Source: Stratiolaelaps scimitus (Eukaryota; Arthropoda; Arachnida; Mesostigmata; Laelapidae). Taken from it: a stretch of DNA of 64,000 nt. The position numbers and the translations under genes were made by a program. The first letter of the stretch is position 1, and the number at the start of each line of letters is the position of its first letter. The notes below the pieces were generated by a model. It did not search any database. It was not told where the DNA came from and worked only from the letters and a program-made list of their open reading frames with translations. Below are positions 41,301 to 50,800 of the stretch, piece by piece. The stretch spans positions 28,575,501 through 28,639,500 of the forward strand of contig JABWDB010000001.1 of assembly GCA_019614645.1 (NCBI GenBank). The letters are read 5' to 3'.

Positions 41301-43990
41301 AAAGTATTGAGAAAGGAAGTTATTTTTAAAGTTTTTTTCTTTTTGATATGTATAATACATAGGTCGCTCAACCGTATAAGGCTCATAAATATTTCGGTAT
41401 TCGCGTCAACTTTGAGTGAATTAAAGTGTCAAGCTGAATACGGCTCAGCGTTGTTGGAATGAATTTGTGAATCAATTTACAGAATCAATTTGTGAACGGC
41501 AACTGTTTGGCCGTTTTGCTTCGTTTAACACGTTGCCTAGGATTGTGTGAGACTTGTGGCCTATGGCGCAAGTTGTCCTTCGAGATTATGCTTCGACAAA
41601 AGTTGAATACATCAGTAACTTGAGTGAATATTGTATATATATATACACATCACGCCATATGCAAGCAACATTTGGAATGTAGCGTACTGCCTGCATGACA
41701 ATGGAAACAGGTGCCTCCATGATCGTATGAGAACAAGTATCTCATAAGACACTTTCTCTCATATATTTGTTTGTTTGTTTACTCAGTCGTGTATAGCTTC
41801 GTCTCGAATTAGCTTTTGCAAACTTATACCGTTGGGTTTTTACGTGCACATAAACTGAGCTAGAGGAAACAGAGGAGAATTGTTGTCTTCGTACTTCAGA
41901 ATCGCACCTTATCTCTTAGCGGATCTACCCAATCTGGAAATGTTTCAGGCTGACTCATAGCTATCATTTACCCCTCGCATTGCAAGGCGCCCACGAATGG
42001 ACCACGCCACTGGGCTCGACTGGATCTACCCAATCTGCGCAGTCTGAAGTGTGGATTTCACATCGGCGGTAGTTCTAGACCACGTACAGCTCGTAAGTGA
42101 AACCGTCATTTTGGCAGAATCACAAAAATGTTATGTCTCCAAATGGCAACTTTAAGCACTGTATTTGGCTGGTTTTGTTTTGATTTAAGAACTCCTAAAA
42201 GTCAATGGGGTGCATTAAGGTGGCCGATCGATTAACGAATCAGAGTCCTCTAGGTTCCACCAGGAAAGCCAGCTTCCGGGGTAAGCCTAAAAAGTCACGT
42301 CGCACTAACGAGCGCATTTGTTGGTGATGTCCAATTATTGAATTTCTACCAAACCTACCAATCTAGCTAATCGTCACAATGAGAGACATTAATTAAATGT
42401 ACGTTCGTTAAATGTACGTTACTTCACGTGTTGCATACAGCACAACCAGCGTCACACTTGATGTAAACACCAGAATCGGGAGAATTTCACAAACGGCGCA
42501 CAGCAACGGAGTTGGTAGCTTTTTCGAAGAAAATGCACTGAGGACATTGCCAAGAATAAAACACTGTACATAATACAATCGGAAATCGAAACCTATCAGA
42601 TGTGACGGCGAACTTTGTAGCGAAATCTGTCGACTGGCTATCGATTCGAGCACCGTTGCATCCCATACGGGGGCCACTATACGAACGAATGCCCATTGTA
42701 TGAAGACTTATTATATGTTACGATAGCATTCCCCCCACGACCTCGAGATGGTGCATTTGCATTTTGGCTAAAAAGAAATAGCTGCTCGACAACATCACCG
42801 TATATAATTCTCAACGAAAAGTCGATTTTGTTTCCACCCGCGAAAACACGCGCAGCCACGACAAAAACGCCGAGCGCCGGATAACAGCGAAACCAGATAC
42901 TCCATGGGATGCCTGCATCAGTTATAACGTATTGGGACGTTTCGTCACTGCCTCGAAAGCAGGGGTAGCTCAACAACACTCGCGTCTTGTTCGAAAGGAA
43001 CAAGCTCCACCGAATATCTAATCTAAGTGTTTTATCAAGCAAATCACATTCTGATATTTCTCGCTGCCGCCGCCGACGCCGGTAGTACGTTTTGGCCTTT
43101 GCTTGCTGGTACGGGCTGACGAGCACCTGCGTACTTTGCCGACTGAGTAAACCGGAGAGTATCTTTGTGGCCATGAGGATAATGATTGCTGTATTCGAGA
43201 AGCAGGGCGGCGAATAGAACATATCGAGGACGAACTCGAAATAAATGACAGAAAAAGAATAGCGAATTTATTTCATCTACACCCAGATCAGAGAACACTG
43301 ATAAAAATATGGATAACACAAGTAAAATGTTCAGTTTATTGGTACAGTGTGAATGTTTATTATTTTCACAAATATTACACATTTGTCGGGACAACGTACG
43401 CATATGTCGAGGGATAAAATTGCGACCAATTTCCTATGGATGAAACGCACACCAGCTCAGCGATAAAGATAGACGGATGACACTAAAGCCAGACACGGGC
43501 TCTGCCAATGGACTCGTTTTGTTTCTTATTTCCAGTCTCTGCATTCATACCCGTAGACTCGCAGCTATATCCGTCGTTGCCCCAGCTGACACACAAACAC
43601 CACACCCTCACACAGCAGATATAATAGAAACCGATTGTGGACTGGCAACACCATTCAACTAGACGAGCTGTTGTTAACTACCTGCGTAGGACACTGCATA
43701 AAATAGCGATTATGAGACGCCTTCTTGTCCGACTACCTCGGCACGCCGCTTCTGTTACCGCCTACCCTACCCAAAGCCTATCGTGCTGCTTAGTAGTGGC
43801 CGTTTGTTTACTTACGCGGATGCTTGCAGATGTCGAGATCGGCATCGTTCGAGCTCCGATTTGGAAATCGGTAGGTAAGAAGTTCGTCAACACTGAACGA
43901 CGCGTCAGTCTGGGCCACCTGACCACCGGTGAGCAGGACAAGCGCTACCAACATCGCGAGCAGGGCACGCGTCCGAGTGCAGCCTCCCAT
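114..43990 (-). CDS. tld: Tolloid/BMP1-type astacin metalloprotease, 5' part, at least 8 exons, continues past left edge
   Basis: Secreted zinc metalloprotease of the astacin family, tolloid/BMP1 branch. Known members cleave chordin/Sog-type BMP antagonists and procollagens outside the cell. Exons in transcription order: 43990-43816, about 27045(or 27020)-26874, 14939-14773, 10760-10587, 8729-8604, 2273-2168, 1936-1876, 228-114. From 14939 leftward every junction keeps frame and is GT-AG. Seen motifs: signal peptide; basic stretch GRSRSHR before the mature start; [38 protein letters not shown]; zinc site [19 protein letters not shown]; Met-turn [28 protein letters not shown] near the end of the protease domain. 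PCGCCSFVG and the last motif separate tolloids from generic astacins. The last exon ends at NCP and a GTAAGT donor, so CUB and EGF exons should follow off the window. The span exceeds 43.8 kb. Uncertain: the prodomain exon(s) between exon 1 and 14939. Confidence 0.93.
548..650 (-). repeat. tRNA-derived SINE-like element (tolloid intron)
   Basis: On the minus strand: GGCTAAG, an anticodon-arm-like hairpin CTCTGGC...GCCAGAG, and a pol III B-box GGTTCGAGCCC. The loop is not a proper 7-base anticodon loop, so this is not a functional tRNA gene. The hairpin and B-box are shared with 61415-61600. Confidence 0.55.
1443..1467. repeat. (CAG)n microsatellite
   Basis: Eight CAG units in a tolloid intron. 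A similar CTG run is at 6475-6502. Confidence 0.9.
1876..1936 (-). CDS. tld: Tolloid micro-exon (61 bp)
   Basis: Encodes [18 protein letters not shown], which matches the LDTI(V/L)P segment following ARNTFS in BMP1/tolloid. The acceptor is ATTTCAG and the donor GTAATA. The first base completes the Lys of FSK and the exon ends in phase 0. It is found only by extending the gene model exon by exon. Confidence 0.9.
2168..2273 (-). CDS. tld: Tolloid Met-turn exon
   Basis: Encodes [18 protein letters not shown] and [23 protein letters not shown] supplies the Met-turn and the distal Tyr ligand of astacins, and ARNTFSK is tolloid-like. The acceptor is AATTTCAG and the donor GTATGT. The exon is 106 bp and starts with two bases that complete the Gly from the previous exon. 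Confidence 0.96.
4036..4176. repeat. Two (TA)n arrays 75 bp apart
   Basis: Arrays at 4036-4068 and 4145-4176, each self-complementary and complementary to the other. Confidence 0.95.
7046..7111. repeat. Paired (TA)n arrays with a 9-bp spacer
   Basis: 7046-7077 and 7087-7111, with a short spacer AGCTACACC. A third array is at 7267-7287. Confidence 0.95.
8604..8729 (-). CDS. tld: Tolloid zinc-binding exon
   Basis: Encodes [15 protein letters not shown], then [15 protein letters not shown] and [11 protein letters not shown]. The three His ligands and the catalytic Glu of HExxHxxGFxH are intact, followed by the family HExxRxDRD. The acceptor is TTTGCAG and the donor GTATGA. The exon is 126 bp. 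Confidence 0.97.
8730..10586 (-). other. Tolloid intron
   Basis: 1.9 kb. A (CA)n(GA)n tract at 9449-9512, otherwise featureless to me. Confidence 0.75.
9449..9512. repeat. (CA)n(GA)n microsatellite
   Basis: A short CA run followed by about 20 GA dinucleotides in a tolloid intron. Confidence 0.95.
10587..10760 (-). CDS. tld: Tolloid catalytic exon with Cys-rich loop
   Basis: Encodes [19 protein letters not shown], then VKFVEKEP, then [20 protein letters not shown] and NGPQAISI. The CGCC pair in the active-site cleft is a signature of BMP1/tolloid proteases. The acceptor is TTTTGCAG and the donor GTGCGT. The exon is 174 bp and keeps the same phase on both sides. Confidence 0.96.
10761..14772 (-). 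other. Tolloid intron
   Basis: 4.0 kb, AT-rich in its left half. It has a small tandem motif near 11710-11780 and a C-run near 14663. No exon recognised. Confidence 0.75.
14773..14939 (-). CDS. tld: Tolloid exon: end of prodomain, processing site, start of protease domain
   Basis: The acceptor is a T-rich tract ending TTTCAG, and the donor is GTAACC. It encodes NHNS, six His, [12 protein letters not shown], then [18 protein letters not shown] and [13 protein letters not shown]. The RRAATA..RLW..IIPYEI pattern is the known junction of prodomain and catalytic domain in tolloids. A proprotein convertase would be expected to cut in the basic stretch. The His/Gln run is encoded by a CAT/CAG microsatellite and lies just before this site, in a region under weak constraint. 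Phase: one base in, one base out, fitting the next exon (G + GT = Gly). Confidence 0.92.
14976..14999. repeat. (CT)n microsatellite just upstream of a tolloid splice acceptor
   Basis: Twelve CT units on the plus strand (GA on the transcribed minus strand), 37 bases before the acceptor of the 14773-14939 exon. Confidence 0.95.
18641..18682. repeat. (AAG)n microsatellite
   Basis: About 13 GAA/AAG triplets inside a GC-rich block. It creates a spurious poly-Lys (plus) or poly-Phe (minus) reading frame. Confidence 0.95.
24050..24180 (+). repeat. SINE-like repeat (CATAGGGCAC family), copy 2
   Basis: GTTCGAGTTCCATAGGGCAC, then ATGCGGTGTTCACTTGTAGA. It is diverged from 39225-39350 but colinear. Just before the B-box lies a perfect palindrome GAACATGATGATCATGTTC (24072-24090). 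Confidence 0.5.
26293..26318. repeat. (GA)n microsatellite
   Basis: Thirteen GA units in tolloid intron sequence. Confidence 0.95.
26874..27045 (-). CDS. tld: Probable tolloid prodomain exon
   Basis: The 3' boundary is a strong donor, GTAAGTATTC, right after 26874, leaving two bases (CG). These join the first base (A) of the 14939 exon in frame as Arg. The open frame reads [20 protein letters not shown] and ends SSHTNDDS. Two acceptors are possible. One is at 27020 (TTTGTAG), which needs another exon between it and exon 1. The other is at 27045 (ACAATAG), which joins exon 1 directly in phase. The prodomain is poorly conserved across tolloids, so homology gives little help. GDVSHDAL may correspond to the GDIALDEEDL-like segment of BMP1, but that is inference. 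Confidence 0.5.
27944..28010 (+). repeat. tRNA-like head (A-box) of a SINE-like relic
   Basis: TGGCTCAGCGGTGCGGG at 27951 fits the pol III A-box and D-arm of a tRNA, but no matching T-arm or B-box follows at the right distance. Confidence 0.3.
28427..28657 (+). CDS. Small ORF with signal-peptide-like start (76 residues)
   Basis: ATG at 28427 gives [20 protein letters not shown], then EQASGEACG, looking like a signal peptide and cleavage site. The remaining 45 residues contain one Cys and no known motif. The frame is open well upstream of the ATG. It lies antisense to the tolloid transcript. It could be chance: the Val run comes from a GTG microsatellite. Confidence 0.2.
   Translation: MREAFYVLLFVVVVVCIATAEQASGEACGVAPSVDARFYGLVLQTGESYHPRMTFNKETANMSSYFLESATDGWIS
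28746..28815. repeat. (TA)n...(TA)n(GA)n compound microsatellite
   Basis: TA runs at 28746-28763 and 28780-28795, the second continuing into a GA run. Confidence 0.9.
32353..32388. repeat. (TA)n microsatellite
   Basis: An 18-unit AT dinucleotide run in tolloid intron 1. Confidence 0.95.
33035..33125 (-). repeat. tRNA-like relic
   Basis: A perfect T-arm GCGGGTTCGAATCCCGC at about 33047-33063 on the minus strand. The D-arm/A-box region is too diverged and no acceptor stem closes, so this is a SINE head or tRNA pseudogene. Confidence 0.45.
33251..33340. repeat. Two-copy 45-bp tandem repeat
   Basis: Units 33251-33295 and 33296-33340 each start CCAGATGG and end AATCATTG(G/T), differing at several positions. 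No reading frame or known motif is visible. Confidence 0.8.
37257..37667 (-). CDS. Unrecognised 136-residue ORF within tolloid intron 1
   Basis: True ATG at 37667. The opposite strand is open over the same bases (from the ATG at 37348, 101 codons). The minus translation has a hydrophobic Leu-rich middle ([17 protein letters not shown]). The plus translation starts with a short hydrophobic segment and ends very basic. At most one is real, and neither is recognised. The region is AT-moderate, so double openness is a little unusual. Confidence 0.18.
   Translation of the reverse strand: MKGPCHRRDTHACICLRCDLTCLLRGKLTMGSASSLQVTFVPLFTRQIDLGDFFARCDAKFSLSFLWSVVELFELIVNSVVSDVRACLAALEHLLPREPIKMKHMCIHITKKISKSIFTHKSHKGCGSIEKSHDAL
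39225..39350 (+). repeat. SINE-like repeat (CATAGGGCAC family), copy 1
   Basis: B-box-like CCGGTTCGAATCCCATAGGG, then CAC, then GATGCGGTCTTGTACTTGCA. It shares this order with 24050-24180. Confidence 0.5.
40268..40283. repeat. Poly-G run (16)
   Basis: Sixteen consecutive G in tolloid intron 1. A second, shorter run is at 52799-52810 in CYP4 intron 1. Confidence 0.9.
42677..43222 (-). CDS. Unrecognised 181-residue ORF within tolloid intron 1
   Basis: It has a true ATG at 43222 and no stop for 181 codons. The translation starts [20 protein letters not shown], contains a basic patch [11 protein letters not shown], and has a hydrophobic stretch [16 protein letters not shown] recognise no family. 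It is intronic to tolloid on the same strand and close to exon 1. It may be chance, a transposon remnant or a nested gene. A frame of this length is expected about once by chance in 64 kb at this GC content. Confidence 0.2.
   Translation of the reverse strand: MFYSPPCFSNTAIIILMATKILSGLLSRQSTQVLVSPYQQAKAKTYYRRRRRQREISECDLLDKTLRLDIRWSLFLSNKTRVLLSYPCFRGSDETSQYVITDAGIPWSIWFRCYPALGVFVVAARVFAGGNKIDFSLRIIYGDVVEQLFLFSQNANAPSRGRGGNAIVTYNKSSYNGHSFV
43816..43990 (-). CDS. tld: Tolloid exon 1: start codon and signal peptide
   Basis: Starts at the ATG at 43990-43988, which has G at -3 and G at +4. The frame is open upstream but without an in-frame ATG close by. The N-terminus has a basic n-region (GGCTRTR), a hydrophobic core ([15 protein letters not shown]) and a likely cleavage after GQVAQTDA. 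An acidic stretch ending in DLDICKHP follows, comparable to the Cys-containing prodomain start of BMP1/tolloid. The exon ends in a strong GTAAGT donor at 43815, one base into a codon. Assigning it to this gene rests on strand, order, signal peptide and the CK-containing prodomain-like end, not on a conserved catalytic motif. Confidence 0.7.
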
Positions 43991-46820
43991 CACGAGCGAG
44001 AATCGCGGACGACGCAGTCGGACGACACAGCCCACGCCGGCCCGAGCCCGCGGCGCTCACCCCACAAGAACAACTCTGTGTTCCAACTCTGTCTGTTCAC
44101 CGCCCACTGTAGCTACACAACACCACTTGTTGGTGAAGGTGACGCTGGTCGTGGTGGTCACAGCAGCGGCGACGGCGGCGGCGGCGGCAGCTCGTTGTGG
44201 TCGAACTAAACATCCACACTGCGTTGCTTTTTTTCGTTCTGCTCGATTCACACGTTAGGGTGTCGTTCACCAGCTGCACTCCACAATATCTCTCTCTCTC
44301 TCTCCTCTCACTCACTGAGCACTTTGAATCTGCACTGCACCTTCGCTTGCCTTCCTCTTTACGAGCTCGTCTAACCACAATGAGCACACAGCGACTATAC
44401 ACATCGGCCAGCCACCCCAGCTAGAACTATTACTACTACAACAACTACTCCAGAGAACAAACAACCACTTGCCCCCACAGGGCCGCTGAGACCCACCCTA
44501 GCGGCTCCCTGGTGACGTTCAGCCGCCGCCGGCGCACAGGGCTATCCTACCGAGCATCCCGTGAACGTGTGAAGTCCGACCGCATGTAGCATTGTGTTTG
44601 TTTCTACCGGCGCACTCACTTTTCACCTGTCGACGACAGTGACAGCGGCTGGTTTAGTCCGTCCAGCTCGAAGTCATCCACAATACCAGGTATTGTTGCT
44701 GCTGCCCAGGCGGTATTGTATCTGCCAGCAGGCGTGCTTAGGTGCTGACAGCCATCGGATCACGTGCCGGCGAGGACCGACCCTGTTGCGGTTCACGCTC
44801 AGCCGATGTTTACACAACCTGAGGAAACAGGCCCAAGGATAACAAACTCGAATGCACTTCTATCGCTACATACGATAGGTCAATAGTAAAGTACATATAT
44901 GTCAGATCATGTGTCGACAGCGGCCAGGTGCTCTCTTCGATTGCTTTCGACAGCACACCCAGCCGTTCCACCGTTCACAATTCCTATTCCTTCTCTTGGC
45001 GTGTCGCCAGTCGGCGGTGAACTCTTCCGCTGTCACCGATCTTCTCTTTGGTCTCTCACGTGCGCAGCGTTGCTGCATCCTCCGTACTGCAAGTCCACCC
45101 GAGTGACACCCTCTCTCAAGACCCTCGCCGACCGGTCGAACCCTCCTCGCTAACGAACAGGGAGGAAGGGAACGAATGAAATCTCAGGGAGTGTAAAATG
45201 TACTCAATATGAGGGGTGCGTTTCTAGAGGTAGGCAGCTGCACCCCTGTTGATACCCCTATAAATTGTTGGGAAGTAGGACACCGATTTTGGGGTATGGG
45301 TTCATCCATCTGCAGAGGTATTGATATCGAGAGTAGTACGAGGGTATACGTGTATTGGAGTGTAAGAAATGCGATGGTATCGCGTATTTGGGCTAAAGTG
45401 ACATGAAACTGACCCGGGGTTGGGTCGATCGTCGGGTATTATTGATATAAAGGGAAAGGGTATGAAAACTCATCAAACCATTTTTCTTTATAAAACTCGT
45501 GAGCAACCGCCGGTTTGTTCCTTATGTTATAAAATAGGGTGCGGAACGCCTTGTCATCGGCGTGTCCACTGAAAGCTGCTTCATCGATTCAAGCGAAAAC
45601 AGCTCCTGATATCGATTTGTCTTGTTATTATTAATATAAAGTACGAAAATCCTGTAATTTTCACAATTTAGTGAATATGCGGGTTACCCTTCTTATGTCC
45701 CCCAAGTACAAAACGAGAGATGACTGAAATTTATTAGAATCCCAAGTTTGTAGTTTATAAAGTATACATTATATAATGAGTACGTCAGAGCGTTTCGCAC
45801 TGACACTGTCTTCTTTATTCGTAGGAACGTTAGTACACTTTGTGATGCTTATTCTCACCCACTCTCCCTAAATAAGTATGATTTTCGTTAATAATTAAGT
45901 AGATGTCATCGGGAGCATGTCTACGAGGTACAAGTATTAGTCATTTCTACAGTCGACATCAAGGTGATTTAGGTATTTTAAACGCATCTCATCGTTTATG
46001 CTGAGAAAGTTAGCTATATTTTTATACAATTGGCAGCATATCGATATGTGAGATTATATTTAACTGAGAGTCATACCGAATGTCTAATCAGTTCCAGGCA
46101 TTAACAGCGCTGACCAAACTCAAACGTCCAAGCTAACAGCGTGATGTAAGAGATGCGAACCAGGAGCGACATTTCCAATGTTTTTGTATTAGCAGTGTAA
46201 CGAATACAAACAAATCGTTATAAGCTTGCTAAGAATGTGCTCTCTCTTTCAAAATGCATCCTTCGACGCAGCAAATGTGCTATGTTTCGCCCCAAAGGTT
46301 AAAAGTATTATCAGAACAATTATATGCCCTATTTTGTTCAGGTAGCACAGTCCAAATCAGTCGACAATAATGTTGCTCTGGCTAAAATCACTCGTCGACA
46401 AAACATGAAGGCGACTGGCCATTTACATATCTCGACACAAACTTGGTGATGCGGTAACTTTATGCTGAACTTGGCAATTGTTTGACCGTTCTCGTATTCA
46501 GGACCTAGAGCAGTGCAGGGCACGTCATTGCGACCGCGCATTCGCACAATTCAGATTGAGCTAAGTTATTATAAAATAGTTTAGACAATGTCACGAATTT
46601 TTGTTAATTCGAGCGCTGTCTCCTTTGAATGGCTTAGTCGCAGCTAAGTTGACGAGTTCATACTAGTATGTAATGTTTAGGCACAGTTTGGTGATGGGTT
46701 GCAAAACAGCAGTCACGTACACCTGGCAACAACCATGGGTGTGAGAGTCTGCTATAGGGCCCACGAAAAAAAAGTTCATCGCGCCCACAGACGCGAGACT
46801 TCTTTACTTTGGAAACTTAT

Positions 46821-46905
46821 AAGGGGGGGAGGTATTGGCATGCTAATGCATGTCAATACCGTGACCGTCCCCTGTTGACGATGTTCAGCAGCACCACCCT
46901 TCCCG
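46821..46905. repeat. Dispersed repeat with GGCATGCTAATGCATGTCAA core, copy 1
   Basis: A G-run, then the core at about 46838, then TACCGTGACCG and a C-rich part. A close copy lies at 56735-56805. In one minus frame both copies read TVLTCISMP. The family was not recognised. Confidence 0.6.
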
Positions 46906-47403
46906 GTATCGCTTAGCGCATTCTTCAGCAAGGGCGGTGAGATGTGTACAAGCGCAGCCACGAGCACCACACATCTTCCTCACCGTACGGACATGATGTG
47001 GTTAGCTGACTCTCAGCTGCTTCCCTTGTCTCTCAAGACCAGAATCCCTCTCAAGACCACTGTCCCGCCTGCGAACAACTACTGTGGCCAATAGGGTGTT
47101 TGTAGAAAGCCCTGTGTATGTAAACATGCAGTATTTATGACGCAGACAGGGGGTGTACGGTGCCTTTCTATTCTGCACAGTGATAGCTGTGCCGCAGACC
47201 ACATTAGTTGCCACTACTCGAACAAATCCTCTAGCGGAGATACTGCCGATGAAAGCAAATATGACCCCACTCAGATTTGAATCTCAGGCTCCACACTACT
47301 CCCTTTTTGGTACTGCCTACCTTACCCACTTCGCCGATGCCCGCAGGCCAATATCAGTCCATCTGCAAGATATATATTATAACGTATGACAGGCAGCGAT
47401 CAC

Positions 47404-47405
<2 letters not shown>

Positions 47406-47451
<46 letters not shown>

Positions 47452-47452
47452 G
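47406..47452. repeat. (TA)n(GA)n compound microsatellite
   Basis: TA run 47406-47436 followed by a GA run, abutting a SINE-like copy at 47455. Confidence 0.95.
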
Positions 47453-47454
47453 GA

Positions 47455-47600
47455 CACATATGTGACGGGTTCGATCTCAACCGTTGCACTTTGTATTTAC
47501 GGGTCCGTCTTTTGAAGTAATGCTGAAAGCAGCATCGTGAACATTAAATGTTGGCTGAAAGTCAGCCCGAAGACTACCTGAATAGATCGACATTATGTGA
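47455..47600 (+). repeat. SINE-like repeat
   Basis: B-box-like GGGTTCGATCTC, then GTATTTACGGGTCCGTCTT, then TTAAATGTTGGCTGAAAGTC and AGCCCGAAGAC. Related copies are at 47715-47830 and, inverted, at 60735-60860. It is directly preceded by a (TA)n(GA)n microsatellite. Confidence 0.55.
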
Positions 47601-47714
47601 CCTAAGGGTAATCAACATCACAAGATGTATACATATGTCTTAGGTTCGCCCTGTGTGGCGGTATTCTGTTGATATGTATGATTTCGAAGTATAATGTTGC
47701 TTAAATGTAGCTTT

Positions 47715-47830
47715 AAATACATACTGGATCGTTGGCCCAGCAGTACCGTGGGCGTTAAATGTTGGATGAGAGTCAGTCCGAAAACCTAGGCCCAGCCGAA
47801 TTGAAAATTAGCTGACTTATTCAGCCACAT
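47715..47830 (+). repeat. SINE-like repeat, second partial copy
   Basis: CAGCAGTACCGTGGGCGTTA, then AATGTTGGATGAGAGTCAGT and CCGAAAAC. It matches the body of 47455-47600 without the tRNA-like head. Confidence 0.5.
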
Positions 47831-50800
47831 TTTCAGTCACTGGAAAGTCCAAATATAAAGTTGAATACGATGTTGGCCTAACGCTATCTTAGCTGACATC
47901 AAATACATCAAAGTCAACATTTGATAGCATTAACTACGTTTTCATATATACCGACCTGCGGACATGACCTTGCATTATTCGAAACATATATATGCGAAAA
48001 AGTTATTTAGTTTCGCCAGCTATATACGATCACTGAGTACTACCAGGAAATGAAGAGAATTATTCGATACACGCCTCTGTGTGGTATTATTAATGAGAAC
48101 TTTGACTAGCTCAGCGACGAGGCTTGTGTTCATTCGCCGAATCAATATGTTTTCATCGGTACCGACTGTCGACAGTCGCATTTATGCTGTCCTCTATTTC
48201 TTGAAAACGCTGTCGGAGGAAGATTTGTGATTTTAAATATTCAACACCCCCAGGGTATCGATAGGCTTCACAATTGGCTGAACGGAGAGAATTGTATTGT
48301 AGTTCTTGCTGCTTGTACAAAGCAGACCGCTAGCTTCGGGATAGCGGGGGCATGAGACACATTTTGATTGTTGCGCGGGCCAGACCACACACAGATACAC
48401 ACCCTGCAAATTGAATAAATTAGAAGCGAGCAATGTTAATCCGAGGCAGCGGATATGAATGAAAGTGGACCCTGTTGCTGTAGGTGATCGGTTCGGATGT
48501 GTGGGACGTCCAGGAGATTCGTTCGAAAGTGACTAAAATGATTAGCAAGGTCGCACACACACATCGCTAATAAGCAGATGTGTTTTTAGCCGAAGGGAGC
48601 TGCTATTATCCAAAAGCACAGTGCGCATCACCTAGCCAATGAGGCGAACAGCCTTCTAGTTTAACATGTCAGACATGAAGCATTATAAAATGATTAGGAT
48701 ACACCTCGGCCATCTTTTTTAATACTGTGTTATGGTAAGCTGAAGGTATCTGGCCGATGGTCATTGTCTCAACAGTTCCACGTCCGTTCCTATTCTATTA
48801 GTATGTATCGGTCTATACGAATGGTTCAAATAAGTGTTCCACATCGGCCCCGTCCAGCTGACCTTACATACAGTTTCGAGGAGGCTCGATTTGAGATATT
48901 AGTAAATTAGTCTCACGCGGTGACAGGCTCATGTTTCTAACACGTGTAGCACCGCTTGCAGACTCGGAGAAAATAAATCTGTACAAAACTACTTGGAACG
49001 TCATATTTACAAACTTGCAACGCGTTGATTCTGGTTTTTATTAAAAATAAAAACGGGTAATTGGAAAGAAAAATAGATAAAAGGAAATTATATACATATA
49101 TATATATATTCAATAGTACACGTGTCTCCAGCTTGATGTCTTTGGGAGAACTCAGACGTCGAAATGGCGCATGTGCTAAAATGTTCAATGATTCTAATAA
49201 ATTAGCCGGCTACAGTATGTATATATATATATATATATATACAGGTCACATCATACGAGTGATCTGATACAATTCTGAGGTCATCACTGTATACCATGAA
49301 GATGACGATGTACAACAAAGTATACATTCCGGTTAGTTTATGAAGAAACTCGTTTGCCTTTACTGTAAACTTTTTAACAAATCACTGGTTTTTAGTGGGC
49401 GCATATCCCATGCTACCGACGTAAATACTATAACATGTGAAGCCTAGTGTGCTTTAGGCAGTTTTTAGTAAGGCATCGTTAAAAGAAGCAAATGATGAGG
49501 AGCTCTCCCTAGATTAATGTTATTGTTATCATAATATTATAATTCTTACATACTAGTTTTTCTAAATGTCCTACTGTCATATTACAGATGAATATCAAAT
49601 AACAAAGTATAAGGGTGATATATACAATGATGTATATATATATGAGTTAAATCAACAAGTCGTGTACACATAATGTAGCATATATACAAAGTAGTCTATA
49701 TATGGCATACGCAAAGGCATCTCATCGGAAGTTCGTAGGTCGGTGGACTATTAGGAGCGTGATAGCGCGTGGTGAGATCGAATTGCAGGAATCACCCTGG
49801 ATTGAGAGTCTCATATAACCGTTCCTATTTCTTTGTACAATAGTAGTGACCGGTTTATATTACATAATACTTGTAAAGGCGATTTGTGACTGAATCCAAA
49901 GTGCTCCCATCGTAGACAAGTGAAATACTGCTTGAACTACTGCCAACTAAGACAGTTTCTAATAAGATAAAGCTGCGCCTGGCGAGTACCGTGATGAATT
50001 CGAATTGGTTCGCAAAGCGTGAAGAGCTTATATCTTCGAATCAAGCGGAGAGAAAATAATCAAAGGAGTCCCCTCTTTCATAATCATGTAATACAATGCG
50101 TGGCGGCATCAAGATTGACATCAAGGCGACACCAAGATCGTGGTCGTAGTCGAACACTTATTCTACAATAATCTATACACGGAAATTGACACAAACAATT
50201 GCATCGGTTCTCCCCGAATGTGACAACAACCGCAGCAGGGGCCACAGTAACAATGACATTCATGCAATTAACGTTATGCCGTTCCACAATCGAGTTCAAG
50301 CCAATCGCAATTTGGGCTATGTTGCTCTCATGCTATTTTTTTACCCTCTATATCTGTTTGCTTGATCCACTGCCGACTAATGCGCCTCCAGCCCTCCGAA
50401 GGTCACACGATACGGTTAGACAACGCTCTCTGTGTTTGTGCTTAGAAATGCGCAGGAGCGTATCGTGTTGGTGCCCCTCGTTAAGCGTGCGCGATTCGAT
50501 GCCTGCCGTCTCAGTGGTCGCCGCCGCCGCCGCCGCCGCCATTGGCATCAGCGCCGTTGCCAGCGGCTCCTGCCTTCGACGTCCGGCAAGAAGACTTCAA
50601 CGACTTCAACGACCCTCTCCATTTCAGAAAGTTGTTTTTGGTCGTCGCCACAGCTCGGCTGTGACTGTGTGTCAGTGAGTGTTCCTTGCTCCGCGAGAAT
50701 TTGAGGCACACGGTCACTGCCACGGCCGTCCGGTGCAGCCATTAGAAAGCATCACGTGTCGTCCGTACGATCGACGTTAGAGGATCGGCGTCGGAACAAT

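Larger units (their letters stand above)
27046..43815 (-). other. Tolloid intron 1 (about 16.8 kb)
   Basis: Holds GC-rich blocks at about 29050-30700 and 34180-36290, (CAG)n runs near 29720 and 29870, microsatellites, SINE-like relics at 27944, 33035 and 39225, the 45-bp tandem repeat at 33251, and unassigned ORFs at 28427, 37257 and 42677. A further tolloid prodomain exon could still be hidden here. Confidence 0.6.

Noticed and set aside
43637..44209. 190-codon plus-strand ORF opposite tolloid exon 1
   Set aside because: Antisense shadow of the signal-peptide exon and GC-rich 5' region, with no recognisable domain.
50199..50742. 159-codon plus ORF and antiparallel minus ORFs around a (CCG)n patch
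   Set aside because: Poly-Ala from the repeat, no splice sites in sensible places and no homology I recognise.
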